A stretch of 64,000 bases of DNA, from the NCBI GenBank assembly GCA_030268105.1, contig BSDZ01000079.1, forward strand, positions 3,291,501-3,355,500, written 5' to 3'. The notes under the pieces were generated by a model. The model saw nothing but the letters and a program-made list of their open reading frames with translations, was not told the origin of the DNA and did not search any database. This document shows positions 46,888 to 59,876 of the stretch, piece after piece. Made by a program: the position numbers and the translations under genes. This DNA comes from Volvox africanus (lineage: Eukaryota > Chlorophyta > Chlorophyceae > Chlamydomonadales > Volvocaceae). Position 1 is the first letter of the stretch; each line of letters opens with the position of its first letter.

Positions 46888-49001
46888 ATGGCGTCTGCAA
46901 CTCCCGGCAAAGATACAGTTGTGGGTGATGTAGCCATGACGGAGCAAAGTCAGCCCTCAAGGGCAAAGCTCGAGCGCACCGTGTCGGGACTTAAGCGGCT
47001 TCATGATGGTGAAGTGAAGCGCCAAGGTGGAGATGACAATGGCAACTTAAACGCGAGCGTTGCCAGTGTGGGCGGCGACGTCGACGTGGCGGCAGCCTCC
47101 GCGGAAGAGGTACCCGAGGTGGTTGCGACTGGGGCCAAGGCTGCGGAAAGCGAAGTCCAGGTGTGCGAGATGGCGCAAAATGGTCTTCGTCCAGTCGTTT
47201 CGTGGTTTTGTTTGACATTGTCATAACACCGAAATGTGCCGGGGCGACCGGGCCCAGGGCAAATACGTTGATATGAGAACCTCGAGGCCTTTTAGTTCTT
47301 TTAGGGATGTTTTGGGGCTTTAAGTTTTAGTCTTTTTACAGTTGGCATCGAATAGCGAAAAGTCGTCTCAGCCACAGCCATAGCGAGCCAAGATCAGTCC
47401 TCTTCTAAGGCTCTCTCTGTAATACTGGGTGGAGCACATCACACATTTTGACAGCGCATGGCTAACGGTCGCGGGGCGAAATGGCGGGAGTGTCTCCAGA
47501 CGATGCTTTGTGACCCGCGGGTCGGTCATCCCGTTGGGGCCGATCTTAAGGTGCGACCTCCACGGCGAGTGCCGATGCCACTAATTATACGATTAGTATA
47601 AGGCTAACCACCTTTTGCATCCTTATAATTTTGGTCCACCAGCTGCGTTCTGTCGGCTGTCCGTTTCCGTGTAAGTTTACAAAATGATGGAATTGTCCAT
47701 TATGCTTCGGATATAGGACTCTATGGTGGAGCCAGATCCCGCCGGCAGCGGCGGCGGCGACAAGGGTGGCGGTAAGGAAACCATAGCGGTGTCGGAGACC
47801 GACGTGGACGGCTACGGCACCCCGCTTGCTGCGGTTGGCAATCCCAAAGCCGACACCCAGCAGAAGGGAAGTGCACCCTCTGGCAATGGTGGCGGCGACG
47901 GCGGGGCTGGCATCACCGCCGATTCGTCGATGCAGCCGGCGGACCCCGCTGCCGTGGCGCCATACGAGGGGGCCGCGGCCGGCACCGACATCGACGCGAC
48001 TGCCGCGGCTGGTGATGGCGGTAAGGGCAGCACTGGTGGAGGAGGTAAGAAGGGAGCTGCGTCTGGCCTTGGCGCAACCGCCGCTCTTAAGGGTGCGCAT
48101 TCACCACTTATGGGACGGATTCTTAGGTTTTCAGTGGTGCCTGTATGGATTGCCATGGATGTTAGCGATAATTCGGTAACAGATAGGCTTGGCCGCTGGT
48201 GCGCATTGCTGCCGCCCTCTCGCATAGTGTTAGCGCCGGCATGCAGGTAAGCCGGTCGGTCGATTACGGCACTGAGACCACGACAATAAAGAAGTGATCT
48301 GGGTTCTTGAGTGGTGCAGGATTGTGAGCCGAATGATTTCAGTGATGAGATAATGCACTGGGTGACGATGTAGAGCTGGAATCTGAATTTGAATTTCAAT
48401 TTGAAAGGAACTAAGCACCCATTCTTTCTGTCTGCGCCATTGAGCTTTTGCAGGGATCTTGGGACGGAGCCACAGCGGGAATGTGTGTGAACGAATGCTA
48501 CGTATTAACCAGTCAACTGGTGCTAGTTGCAGGGTTGGCTGAAGTCATACCGAGGATGTCGCCCCTTTGCTCAGCCGCTCTTGTAGCTGGTTTGTCGTAC
48601 AACATCCCTCATGATTGCCTGACAAGTGCACATGTTGGCCTATGAAAACTCTTACCTGCGGTCTTTTAAGTACTCTTTATCCGTTGCTCAATATTTTCCA
48701 CGCTTCCACGGATTTTTGAGTTCATCACGCATCCACGTGATCTTTATACGGTTCACCGGTGCTTCACCAGTGACGGATCTTGCCTGCTACGTCGCGCGCA
48801 GAGAGGACAAGCCCGCTGGTGGTGGAGCCCAGCGTAAAGCAGGATTCGACTGGTGGCGCTGATGCAGTCCAAACCACCTCCTACGATAAGGAATTCCCGG
48901 CATTAAGCGCCGAGGCGAAGGACACAGATGAATCAGCGGCCGAAGCGGGGGCGGAGCAGAAGGAAACTAACCGCACCATTGCAGACGTGGCTTCAGCCTG
49001 A
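46888..49001 (+). CDS. Unrecognised Ala/Gly/Asp-rich 314-aa protein
   Basis: Four exons: 46888-47160, 47455-47550, 47717-48092 and 48802-49001 (945 bases). All joints are GT-AG and keep the frame. Residues 1-91 are hydrophilic (MASATPGKDTVVGDVAMTEQ, then KLERTVSGLKRLHDGEVKR). Exon 2 holds the only dense, structured-looking block: GRGAKWRECLQTMLCDPRVG and HPVGADLK. Exon 3 is low-complexity Gly/Ala (GSGGGDKGGGKE and similar). The C-terminus has TSYDKEFPALSAEAK followed by an acidic tail. The short (D/E)FPALS motif resembles segments seen in some RNA-associated proteins, but that is not enough for a call. No membrane segment or signal peptide is visible. The function is unknown; the exon model is moderately certain. 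Confidence 0.6.
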
Positions 49002-50616
49002 GGCGAGCGATTCGCGGATGACTACTGGTAGTGGGGAGGAGTTCCCGCATTGAACGAGTGGAGTGTTTGCAGCGCGCCCGGGAGCAGGTTGGATTTTGTG
49101 GCGCTCGGGTTGAGAGGAGGCTTTTGCGCTGATGAACAGTCTTGCGGAGTGCGCATCATTTCCTCATCCAATCGGCGAGAGACCTTATTGTGGTTCATTC
49201 CTTGCTAGGGGCCTTTCGTTCGTTCAGGCAGCGGTTCTTCACTTCTCCCACACATAAGGCATCGCTCCTAGCGTCGGTTCTTACTCCTAGTTTTTGGGAC
49301 GCGGATGCGGTGCGCATATGCTGCTGTCTGTTGCAGCTGCAGACCTGCATCCAACATGTCATTGCGGTCAACAAAATTGTAATTTCCAAGCAAGGTCAAT
49401 AGTATGTCTGCCTGACAACATGCATGGGTCGCTATTTTACGCCACGCCTTCAAGGACAATACCTTGGGGTGTGCGGCGCCGGGGGTGGATGTAGCCGTCT
49501 TTGGCCTTTAAGAACGGAGCGGAAAAGGTGAGGAGTAAAGTGTGCGCAGGCAAGTGTCCTTATGAGGCACAGATGCAGTTGCAAGCTCGAGAGTGTGAGA
49601 GTTACTGTCAGCTGACGCATATATCGGTGTACAGTCCCACGGAGCATACGAACGGATAAACGGATATAACATAACAACAATATAAACAGCGTTTGCAGTG
49701 GACTCCCCGTGACCTCGTCTCCCTGCCTTTCCGTTTTCGGGACAGCGCAGGGGGAGCGAGGGAAGCAAGAAGGGGCGGGTAACGGAAGAAAAGGAGGGGA
49801 GGCAGGGAATGAAGGCAAACAAGCAAGGGAGGCGAGGTTGCGGCAAGCGTAGGGGGGAAGAGATTACTAACCGCAGAGGCTGCTGACATTGTTTGACCCC
49901 ATTCTCCCCTAGACCCCCATTCTCCACAAGCCTTTGACGAGACACGAGTTGAAGGGAGTAAGATAAAGATAAGGAATACGGAGGGCGATACTGTAAGTTA
50001 CCATTGCTGTATTATAATATGAAAATACAATCCTACAGGTTTCTACAATGACGCCGAAATAAAGGCGGCGCAAGAACTCTGAAAGTAAAGCTATAACGGT
50101 CTGTTGGCTCCAGTGGCAGGGATCGGCTATGTTGTAAGGGATAAGGGTATAAAAGGGACAGGATGGGCAGAGAATATGATAATCATTAACAGGCATAACG
50201 TATGTTTCTAACCGAACAAAATGCGAGGTCATGACTGTCACCTACGTCTAACTGAGAGCTGCAAACCACGAAGATCCCAGAAAGCGAGCTGGCATTGTCT
50301 CCAGCATCTGCAAGCTACGCACGAACGCGTTCAGTTGCTAACAGAATCTACCCCGCCCTCACACAGCCTATATATCCTTGCACAACAAGGAAACACAATT
50401 TCCATTCGTGCTATCTAGTGGAGCCGCTATTCTTGAGGGAACATAGTACTCGCTTTGAAACCACCGTACACGTACATCAATTTCCGGCTGTCATTGTGCA
50501 TCTTCCCTTATGAAGGGATAATCTCTGTGGAAGAAATCAAATCTCAAGGTATTGACATACTAATCAAACAATTCTGTGGTCTTTTCCTCTTCGTTCATTT
50601 AGTGACGGTGGCAGTT
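49002..50616. other. Intergenic, no supported gene
   Basis: About 1.6 kb. A purine-rich run (GAGGGAAGCAAGAAGG-like, 49740-49860) produces long open frames on the minus strand, but these are composition artefacts. I see no RNA gene or repeat. Confidence 0.4.
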
Positions 50617-52432
50617 ATGACTTTTTCCATCTGTTCCCAACCACCGGCCGACACGACGGAATTCTGTGTGGCTCACAAGGTCAGTCAATAGTTGTTTGTG
50701 TCAAATCATGTTGATCGCTGCTGTACGTTATAAGGTTGCTGATTCGATTTTTATGCCATCTTTGGTGCATCGGGACACCAGTTATCACACTGTATGTTTA
50801 CATTCATGTCTAAGCTAAACGGCTGTATGTGATGTTGGCTTACGCAATTGGAACCCTGCGGCCGTGGCGGCGTGCTTCACTCGCTCTTCGATGTAAACAC
50901 ACCAAGGTTACAAGATAAAATGTTCAAACCCTTATTTATTTCTTCAGGTGTGTTCGGATTCGCGGTGTCCACCTTCGGCATCTCCGTGTGACAGATGTCG
51001 GCGCTCATGTAATATATTGTTCGGCAGCTGGGGAGAGCATGAGTTAGACTCTCTTCTTAAGTACGGATCCAGTTGTATGGGTGATATTTCAGTGAGCATT
51101 CAGCTAGTAAACAAGCAAGCCCCAGACAGACTTGATCGATGTTTTACAGCAGCGCGAGATAGTAGCGGTTGCAATGACAGCGATGGAGATTCTCACGTTC
51201 CTTATCATGAATGGATATTGTGCCGTCCGCACGTCAAGCTTCCACCGGGCCTGCCGCGGCCGCCAAGGCAGCCGCCGGCTTTCTCGCCTTGCAGCGCATT
51301 CACATCTGAGGACGATCTAGAGGACGATTGCGAGGAGTGGTACAACCGCAATGTCTCAAAGGAAAAATATCCCGATTGGTTACGGGAGCCGCAACAAGGA
51401 ACATCGGACGCGTCGCCGCCACAGCCGCCATCATCACACCTCGATGGCTGCAGTAATAGCAACCTGGACCCGGACGACAGGTGGTCCAACCGCAACGTTG
51501 CCGCTGGTTTCTTCGCCTCATGGCTTGCAAGCGCAACTGACGGGCCACAAGCCCTCGAGGAACAATTTTGCCAGCAACTTTTCAGAAAAGCAACAGAATT
51601 TGTAACTGTTGATAGCGACATGTTGGAATCATCAATTGGCATCCCCACGGTAGAGTACGCGCATACAGCTGCAGCCATACGGCCGGCAGCAGCTGATGCT
51701 TGCAACCCATTCTCGTGTTTCAGCACAGATATCCCCGACTCGAGCGTAAGCAGAGGAAACAGCGATGACGACGGCTTCTGCTGTGAAGCACTATCCAGCC
51801 CCATTGGATCTGACTGCCGCACCGCAGCGACCTCTGATGATGACAGTCGTGGCAGTAGCCGGAGCTGCAGCTCCTTGAACCTGGGCTCCTTGGATCTAGG
51901 AAGCGGTGGCGGTTACAGCAGCTGTGATGATGAGGAGGAGGAGGAGGCGGGCCGGGCTGTAGGGATGGAGAAGGATGAGCAGCTGCTGCGGCCTGGCTTT
52001 GAAGGGTCGTCGCGCTGCTGTGACGTTGGCTTAAACCAGTCTCCATGTAAACCTGTAGACACGAGCTTGGATGTGTCCACCCCAACACTGGAGGGCGATA
52101 CGGGGGACGTGTCACTGGTGCGCCTGGTGGAGTGCACGTCATGGGAACTTGAGATTGAAGCACAGCAGTTGCGGCTGGCGTTACTGGACGTGGATGACGG
52201 TTACGAGGACTTGGTTTTGTGGGACGGTCTTCGGCAATGCGCGGGTGGGGCTGCAGCGTGGGGCTGCGGTGTCTTGGAGGGATGCTCCTGGGAAGAATAC
52301 GCGGAGACGACGGTGAGTGCGTTGCAGTCTCCCTGGATAAAAACGCAGCTGGATGGCCTCCTGGATGACGTCGTTGCAGGTGCTATGTTTGGCAATGGCA
52401 GCGAGGATGAGGACGAGGAGCTGCTCCTTTGA
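50617..52432 (+). CDS. Family member A: Ser/Asp/Glu-rich protein with C-terminal hydrophobic motif
   Basis: Two exons: 50617-50679 (21 codons from ATG to HK) and 50948-52432. The join is phase 0 through GTCAGT...TTCTTCAG and gives 515 residues. The long exon has no in-frame ATG near its start, which supports splicing. The N-terminus is Cys-rich (VCSDSRCPPSASPCDRCRRS). The middle is low complexity with acidic runs (SCDDEEEEEAG) and the twice-used motif WYNRNVS/WSNRNVA followed by a W-containing stretch. The C-terminal region is better structured: CTSWELEIEAQQLRLALLDV, then WIKTQ and LDGLLDDVVAGAMFG, then an acidic end. No known domain, signal peptide or membrane span. It probably belongs with the genes at 55952-57418 and 59877-60512 (same strand, same design). 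Confidence 0.6.
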
Positions 52433-55400
52433 CATGAGGTTGTGACTGAGGAAATAGCGTAGTGTAAGTACGAGTGTACAGACGGCGCAGCACGCCGCCA
52501 ATCTACGCCTTAGTCAGGGAGTTTTCGGAGTTTGGTGCTGCATGAAATCGCGGTCCTATATCGAAAGCGGGGAAGAGAATAATGGCATGGAGAAATACTC
52601 AGACTGTCCAATTAGGGGCTTCAATGAGCGTTTTCGAATATCCATTTTGACGAATTGAAGCCACCACCCGCGGTTTGTCGCTGCCGTTCGGTGTGTGGTA
52701 TCAATACCATATTAATATTGACCTGCCATTAACGGGTCATCCACCAATGCTGCAGACCATAGACTTGTGTGCAAGAGTCTCTTTTTAGCCCTCCGTAGTT
52801 CTTGCGAAATCTATTGTGCAATGTGGTGTGAACCGTGTTCGAACTCCTCTTTGCGCTCCCCTTCCGATGCTCTGGTATCGGTGCTGCTGGTGGCTAATAA
52901 TGCTCCGCATCGGAACGAGTAGATCCAATCTATAGACACTGTAGGTGAGAGTAGTTAGGTAAGGGCATCTGCAGGTGTCGTGAAGTGCATGCGCCGTCAG
53001 GGCACCGTCATTTTTGGTGTGCACACACATTGGTTGTTTCCTTTGGATTGCGGGATGCGGGTCGGCAGTTCATCGTCATGGTTCGAGTTTTTCCTTGGTG
53101 TGATGCCCCATTTCTGAAGGATGTATCGGTTTAACGGGGCCTTTCCGTCCTTAAGGTCTCCTCACGATGTCATGACTGATGGCATGGGTACTCTGAGACG
53201 CGCATACGAGTATAGTTGAATTTGGTCTTTTTCAGCACTCTTGCCTTTTTACCCATACAGCGCTGGGTGTGAACAACAATTCATGTCGGGGCATGTGCTG
53301 ACACGGCCGTTTATTATGGTTAGGCAGGTTGGTTTGTGTTGTTTTCCATATGATGCGGGTGATGAAAAGCATGCGCACGATGCCATCTTATGCTATACAC
53401 TTTCCGTGGTCAGTTGCATGGCACTGATGTAGAGAATCAGTTGTGCGGACAGATTTATTCGACATCAGATCTTTTGCAGGTTTAGCGATCTTCATGCTAG
53501 ATCTCTCCTTAGGGAACCGCAGTTACAGATTGCATTTTTTGCTTCGGGGATACATGGAGTTCACGTTTGGTTCTCGGTCCACCTGTTCGTAATCGCTTTT
53601 TTGGCCCTGCGTTCATTGGTTTGCTTTAAGCCAACTTGCCCAGGCGAGGGATTTTCGCCCTTCTTGTCAGGGTCGCCGGGACTTTGAATGGGAGCAAGTG
53701 TGCTCCCCCTAGCTTCGCCTTCCTAATCTTTGTACCCTTGGCCTAATTGCGTATCCATTGGACTTTTTCAGATCACTTGATCGCATTAACGAACTGCAAC
53801 GTGTATCTGTAGTATCCGTCACACTGCATAACCGTCTTATGAGGAGGATCCATAATGTTCCATGCAAATGGACGGCTACTTAGTTGGGCAGCTACTTACC
53901 TGCCCAATTTATTCCAGCAAAAGCTTCAGCAGCCGCGTTGCTCAGCATTGGAAAATCCATCAAAGACATGCGCTTCCCTGCGTCGTGGACTGGATAGGTC
54001 AATGTTAAGCACGCTACATCACGAAAGTTTGCCGTATACATCGTGCCATGCCAAAGAGGGGAGTACATAGATGGAAGCGCTGCAAGCATGCTAGTGTGGC
54101 CCACCAGTTGACTTTTGGACCTCTCCAGCGTCTGCGTGAGCTTCGGGTTCTATAGGGTGTGTGCTTAGGATGAAGTATACTCGTGGACGGATTGGACCGC
54201 ATCCCTCATAAAGGTCCTTTCCCGCGACTATTTGAACCCAAGCTTCCACCTAAACCGTCAGTTATGCCCAGCCCACCAGCCAAGCAGGCGCATAGCTTCC
54301 TGTTCTTAAGATTCCGAAGCGCGTGACACAACCCCAGGTAACAAATGTGCCCGTTTTGGAATCTTTGTAAGAGCTTCTGGGATGGCGGCCCGAGCAGCTG
54401 CAGGCTGCCTGACTGCTGATTAAGCGAACACCGGGGCTCCAGTGTTACGCGAGTCCCTAAACTTGCAGAAACCTACACGAGAAAAGAACATTATGTAGGA
54501 TGACAGGGGCAGAGGGGGAGGACAAAAAAGAGGGGATATCTGTCTTGACTTAAGCGACGAGGCTGGGGTGATTCCAATTGACGTACTGAGCGCTGGGCGG
54601 CAACGCCACCGCAGGGCAGTGTTAGGGGAGGTCAATAAACGGTATGTCATCACGGTAGCGAAGCTGGGTAAAATGGGGCGTTTTTGGTCATGCAACATAC
54701 ATAACGTGTGTTTTGTGATGCTCAGGTACCGGCCAGATAGAGGACCTCTGGGATGGGCCGGGCCATCCTCGTGCAGACATACATCACCTGCAGCAAGTAC
54801 ACGCCTTCAAAATATATGCAATCCGCATTATATTTTTTGTGCATAATTGCTGTTAAGTACCAGCTCCGCACGTTAACTGCTTGCTCCAAAGGGGCTTGTC
54901 AAGTCCATAATTGCCACCCCCACCGCGCCCCTCCATAGGGTTTTTGCAATACAGTCTTTTCCAAAGATTGATCTCACATGCATACCGGCATGCTGAGGCG
55001 GATTGTTAACCGTAACTTAGCGGGAGTGTCGGGGAACACACTTAAGGAGTCAAGCATTTCCTAATATTTTATATTGTTGTTTATATTAAGGCCGACTGGA
55101 AAATCCGTTAATTATCTAATGAGTGGTTGATGCTCTTCAACTCACTTTCGACCTCATCCCGTTCTCAAGCTCTTGAAGCCGTGCAAAGTGCAACCTCCCA
55201 CTCCTTATGCATAGTCCGCAAGGAAGTTTAGGTCTAAAGTTTTACTGTCAGCACGGTCGCAAAACGCTCCTCTTGGGTAAGAACCCATACCTCTATTTTA
55301 AAAATCGCCGAGCGCAGCTATAAATAAGACTAACAAACCCTGTCAATTTCTGCTTGTTGTGGTTAAAATTCTTCTATTTATGCTTTCAGGTAGCGGACTC

Positions 55401-55808
55401 ATCCTCGACTGCGCGGTCCGCGATTTCCTGAACATCAGAAACCCTCCATCCCACTGTCCCCAATCCTTCCTGTGCTACAAGCAAACTTCACAACAAGCCT
55501 AGCAAAGGTGCGTAACAGTTTGACAGCACACAGTAGCTTAGCAAACGTTTGGGCTCTCCTGGATGCAAAAGGACACCTTCAAGGCTAGGTTTGAATTGTA
55601 TTGAATAGGACTTTGTACTGTGTTCTGAAAGTCTATCACAACATTATGATATTCGGCACGGAGACAAGGCAATTTGGAAAGCGACAGTTGACCGGCTCCT
55701 GCGCTTCAGCATGCTAGTTTCATGCAACCAAATGCGTTACTGGATACGACGAACAGCTGGTGATCCAGAGCTTGCTGCACACTCAGCACGAGACCACCCC
55801 AAGCAGCC
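52433..55808. other. 3.4-kb gap between family members A and B
   Basis: AT-richer DNA without a supported gene. A short plus frame at 54568-54690 (IPIDVLSAGRQRHRRAVLGE) is isolated. A 14-bp palindrome, TGGTATCAATACCA, lies near 52696-52710. No clear transposon ends, tRNA or repeat array was seen. Confidence 0.35.
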
Positions 55809-57418
55809 ATGATGGTTCAGAAGCAACTTGTACGCGAGCGTTCAGGGTTGCTTAATTGCTTAGACTGCATGGTTCAATGGGGTCCAAAGGTTGGTTTGGC
55901 CCCCGCCCATGTCAACTCGACAGGTTCCAACCAGCTGCCAACGGGTGACAGGCGAACGACCAGTGTGTGACTTGCATGCCTCACGCGCTGCAACCATCTC
56001 CTGGTGAAGGCCTGGCGTTGGACCCTCTAGCGGGTTCAGGTCCTGCAAGTCACTTCAACCTTGTTACCTCGTGTGCGCCCCCATTGGTGTTTGGTAGCCG
56101 GCTTCCGGAAGACTTAAATATATTGGGCTCCGAAATTTCTGAGTCAAGCACGATGCCTGCAGTTTCTGACCCTTCTGGCGCCAGTGTCAGCGCTCTAGGC
56201 ACGGAGGCTGTACTCAGCTGCAATGCCCCGTACGGCGATACGGACATGCCAGAATGTTGCACATACACGCCGCAGCAGCATACGCCTGTCTGTGCCTCCG
56301 TCCTTAGCGCCCTGCATCTATTGATGGGGGCAAACTTTGGTCCACCGTTGCAGCAGCAGCTTTTTCCTATTCCAGGTCAGCCCGTCTTCCTAGTTCCGGA
56401 GGCACTGCCTGTACTCTCTTCCCAGCTGATTCAATTCCTTGGCGGCATTCCTGGGCTAGCCGCCCCAAGCCCAATACCATCGATGCCTGCTTGGGGCATG
56501 CTGCATGGTATTGGCTCACCTACCCAATTTCCTTACCAAGGCCCGGCGTACGTTGGCAGTACTGGCTTCTGGCTTCATGGTATGTATTTTCCAAGCTACG
56601 AGCATTACATTGCATACCGCCGTCGCACGATTGCGTACAACTTTCACTTCTTTGGCATCCGGCCCTACTTCCGGCCTCCTCGGGGTTTGCCACGGCCCCG
56701 TCCGCCCACTTCTGGGGCGAAGTCCAGTGTGGACGCGTCAGCCCACTCAGCTGTAGCAGGCGGGGCATTACCGCCTGCTAGCAGTGGCTATGACACGCTT
56801 ATCCCGGGGAGCCACGCTGGGAAAGCATGCGAGGATGCAAGCGCGTCGCCTTGCGGATCGCCAGGAAGCAGCTCAACCTGCAGCAACGGCGACAGCGACG
56901 ACATCGGCAGCGACATAAGCCATGTAGACCCTGATACGGACGTTGCCTGTGGGATGCAAAAGGTCGCCGCCAGGTTGAACTGTCGTCACTTATCTGGGTC
57001 TAGGTTGAAAGCCGCAGCCGAGGCGGGCTGTCCAGGTCAACGGTGTGGCCATCAAACCCAGAATGGGACCACCATTCCTGCGGCAGGGTCGCTTTCTCCA
57101 GCAGTAATAGACAGCTCCTGCGCGTGCGCTAGCAATGTGGAGCAGCGGCTCATGTCGTCTTGTGCAGGTTGTGCACCGGTAACGCTTCCCTGCGCGCTTT
57201 CACCGATACGTTGCTTTAATAGTGCACATAGCAACAACTCAGTTGTCAACAGCCCAAGGGATGAGGTATTGGAGGACGTGCGGCTTGCCAACATGTTTGG
57301 ACCTGCGTGGAGCAGCGCTGTTGCGGGCATTTGCCCGCAGTGGCTGGAGCTTCATTTCCGTGTGCTTGTGGAGAAGGTTGTGGGCGATGCCATATTGAGC
57401 GTTGAGGACGCTGCTTGA
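55809..57418 (+). CDS. Family member B: Ser/Pro/Cys-rich protein with C-terminal hydrophobic motif
   Basis: The long exon 55952-57418 is solid: 489 codons including the stop. A first exon 55809-55889 (27 codons, ending WGPK) joined through a 62-base GTTGGT...TGACAG intron in phase 0 is tentative. Otherwise translation starts at the ATG at 55976. The body is Ser/Pro/Gly-rich with a central aromatic block, FWLHGMYFPSYEHYIAYRRR and IAYNFHFFGI RPYFRPP, before PRGLPRPRPPTSG. Then comes CSNGDSDDIGSDIS. The end is DEVLEDVRLANMFGPAWSSA, then WLELHFRVLVEKVVGDAIL and SVEDAA. The terminal FRVLVEKVVGDAIL lines up with the motifs of members A and C. No known domain. Confidence 0.55.
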
Positions 57419-59876
57419 AGTCGGGCTCCACTGGACCCCGCGCCTCTGTGGGGATTTGCAGTACATGGAGTTTGACAGAGATAGGGTAATGGATAGGTAA
57501 GATTAGGCTAAGGTAGCGGTAGCGTTCAAGGTACACGAAGCATCATAGCAGCACGGTGTGCTGTCTTGGGGTTGCGCATGAGGCGCACCACCAACGCCCA
57601 TTCGCTTAGCGGCCAGCCAGCAGGAAGCTCTCTCCGAAGGCAGTGCACTAAAGTGTTGCGATACGTGCAGGATGGCCACGTCTGGCGGGTAAATTAACAC
57701 AGCCATGAAGAAGAGCTCTTGGGTCATAGGAATTCTTACGAGAAGTATTGCGCTTGCGCTTATGCGCAGTCATATAAATGTGTCTGTTCACCACACCAGC
57801 ATGTCGCAGTCCAGTAAATTCATGCCAACTGCAGGGCACGGCAAGATGTCTGGCACCAGGTTTCCGCATTCCGAACAGGCGCTTGTGGATGACCTCCCAA
57901 GGGTGGTCATGTATCCGCGCCTGCGTCAAGTATGCGTGAAGGGTACAGTGCATACCCTTGCCGTGGAATTTGCACAGTATGTTTAAATTTAATTGCGTCA
58001 CTGCACCGCATTGACAATGGATTTGCTATGCGATGAAAGTGGAGGTGCTATAATGAGTACCTAGACTTTACATGCGCATGCCTGTAGTATCCGCATGTAC
58101 ATCCATCGCAATACTTTTGGATGAAGGCTGGATGCAAATATACACGCTGGCTGGGCCGCGGCTGGGCAATGTCGGTCGCAATTTAGTCATCAAGTTTCAG
58201 TAGCGAGGTCATCCCAACATGGATGTGTGGGCGATTGCTGATTTATATGTTTGCATAGAAAGCGCATTGCCATTATCCAATTTCCGGAAGAGAAACCTGA
58301 AGAGTGCGTGGCGCCTCTCCGTTTTTCGATTTGCAGGCGGAATATCCCCGGAATGTCTCCATTCCGCATTCCAAAGGCATTTTTCCGCGGGTCTCGTTTA
58401 AGATGGGGAATGTCTGTACGCAAGATTGCCGGCTGGTACTATCATAGTGACCTATCAGTCCGTCTATGCAGACAATTGGCTTTGAGACATGTAGTGAGAC
58501 CTCTCTGTGGTTGACTCATCTGCATTCGTTGAAATGCGCAACTAGGCACCTAGGAACTGCAGTTGGCGTACATCGGTTCCTATACAGGCTCGTCAGCCAG
58601 TTTACCGGTGTGCGTCAACCTGCTAGCCTGTCGTAATGATAATACCACCGATTTCATAGGATATTATGCAAGTAACGAACTTCGCGGTGCGGGAGGAAGG
58701 GATCGGGTAAATGATGAGGGTAAAGAAGTTTGGGATCAGGCTTACAGACTGCAACAGGCAAATAAATAGGAGCCAAAAGTAGCACGTAGAAGCCATAACA
58801 CTGATCCGGTACGGCCTACAACAGCAAGACACAGTGCTTCATACACCCCTCAAATGGCACGCCACCATGACAAGTGTTCTTCGACAGCCCACACTCTGCA
58901 CAAACTGACTGAATACTGACAGTACATGACGGCCATCGCAATACTCGGGATAAAATTGCACAGCGTGTGAGTGGGCGTCACACTGTCTGAATTCTGGAGG
59001 ACTAGGGTGGCTGGATCGTTTGACGCGTAGGAACGTGTTTGCTTATGATGGCCAGTGCGTATGCTGACAGCTGGTTACCACAATATGCTAGTGGAACGAT
59101 GATGATCGGGTACTCGATGATAATTTTGCTCATATCTTCATGCTTAGGACTCGCCAAGATAAAAATTGTGTCGTAATGTGCAGGTTTTCATGAGCTCGTA
59201 CAGTACATATGGTGGAAAACCGCAAAAGGCTCGCATCACAACCTTCTGCAATTATCATGATAAAGAAAAATCAATTGGCATGCTAATGGAAAAATACAAT
59301 ACGTTTTGTAAAGTAATCCACATACAGCATATGGGGACGGGGCACAGGGCTTAACAGTCAGAGTTGTTGAACAGTTGACCATTGTTGACGAATCTACATT
59401 TTAATGCTTGACTCTGTTGGCGACCAATTTATAATTGAGTTGGTGACATTATATCATATCGCAACTGTATATTTTCCGCTTCGTGCCATCCCATTCAGAC
59501 TGAAAGCTCGATTTTGTGGGGCTGGCCGTTTGCTAGGCATTCCACTGATCTACAGCCCACCTTGATTACTTAACCTTCTTAGGCACACTAGAGTTTTAAG
59601 GATGTTCGGTGGGTTCGCGACGTGTTATTTTTTCCCGGAATGGCTTCGATGTCTGTGGGCACCGGACACCAAGTTTCGAGCACAAGAAAATTCTGGTCAA
59701 ATAATTATCGACATAATCTCGCCTAGGGTAAGATGTTATATCACCGACTGTGTATTGCCCCTCGGGGCAGTCAAAACTGGGGAGCTTACGTACCATTAGC
59801 CTAAATGTCTGGAGCAAATAGCAGCTCGTCTTGCAAAAAACTTCAAATTTAATAGCTCATTACCTAAAACCCACAG
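57419..59876. other. 2.5-kb gap between family members B and C
   Basis: No supported gene. A plus frame at 59602-59727 (MFGGFATCYFFPEWLRCLW...) ending at a GTAAGA donor could be a 5' exon of member C, but its phase (2) does not fit the phase-0 start of the 59877 exon, so it was not joined. Confidence 0.3.

Noticed and set aside
49508..49945. Minus-strand Pro/Leu/Ser-rich frames of 93-145 codons
   Set aside because: They arise from a purine-rich tract on the plus strand; no start context, domain or exon joints.
52820..52850. GTGTTCGAACTCC as a tRNA T-arm
   Set aside because: No B-box partner A-box upstream and no cloverleaf could be drawn.
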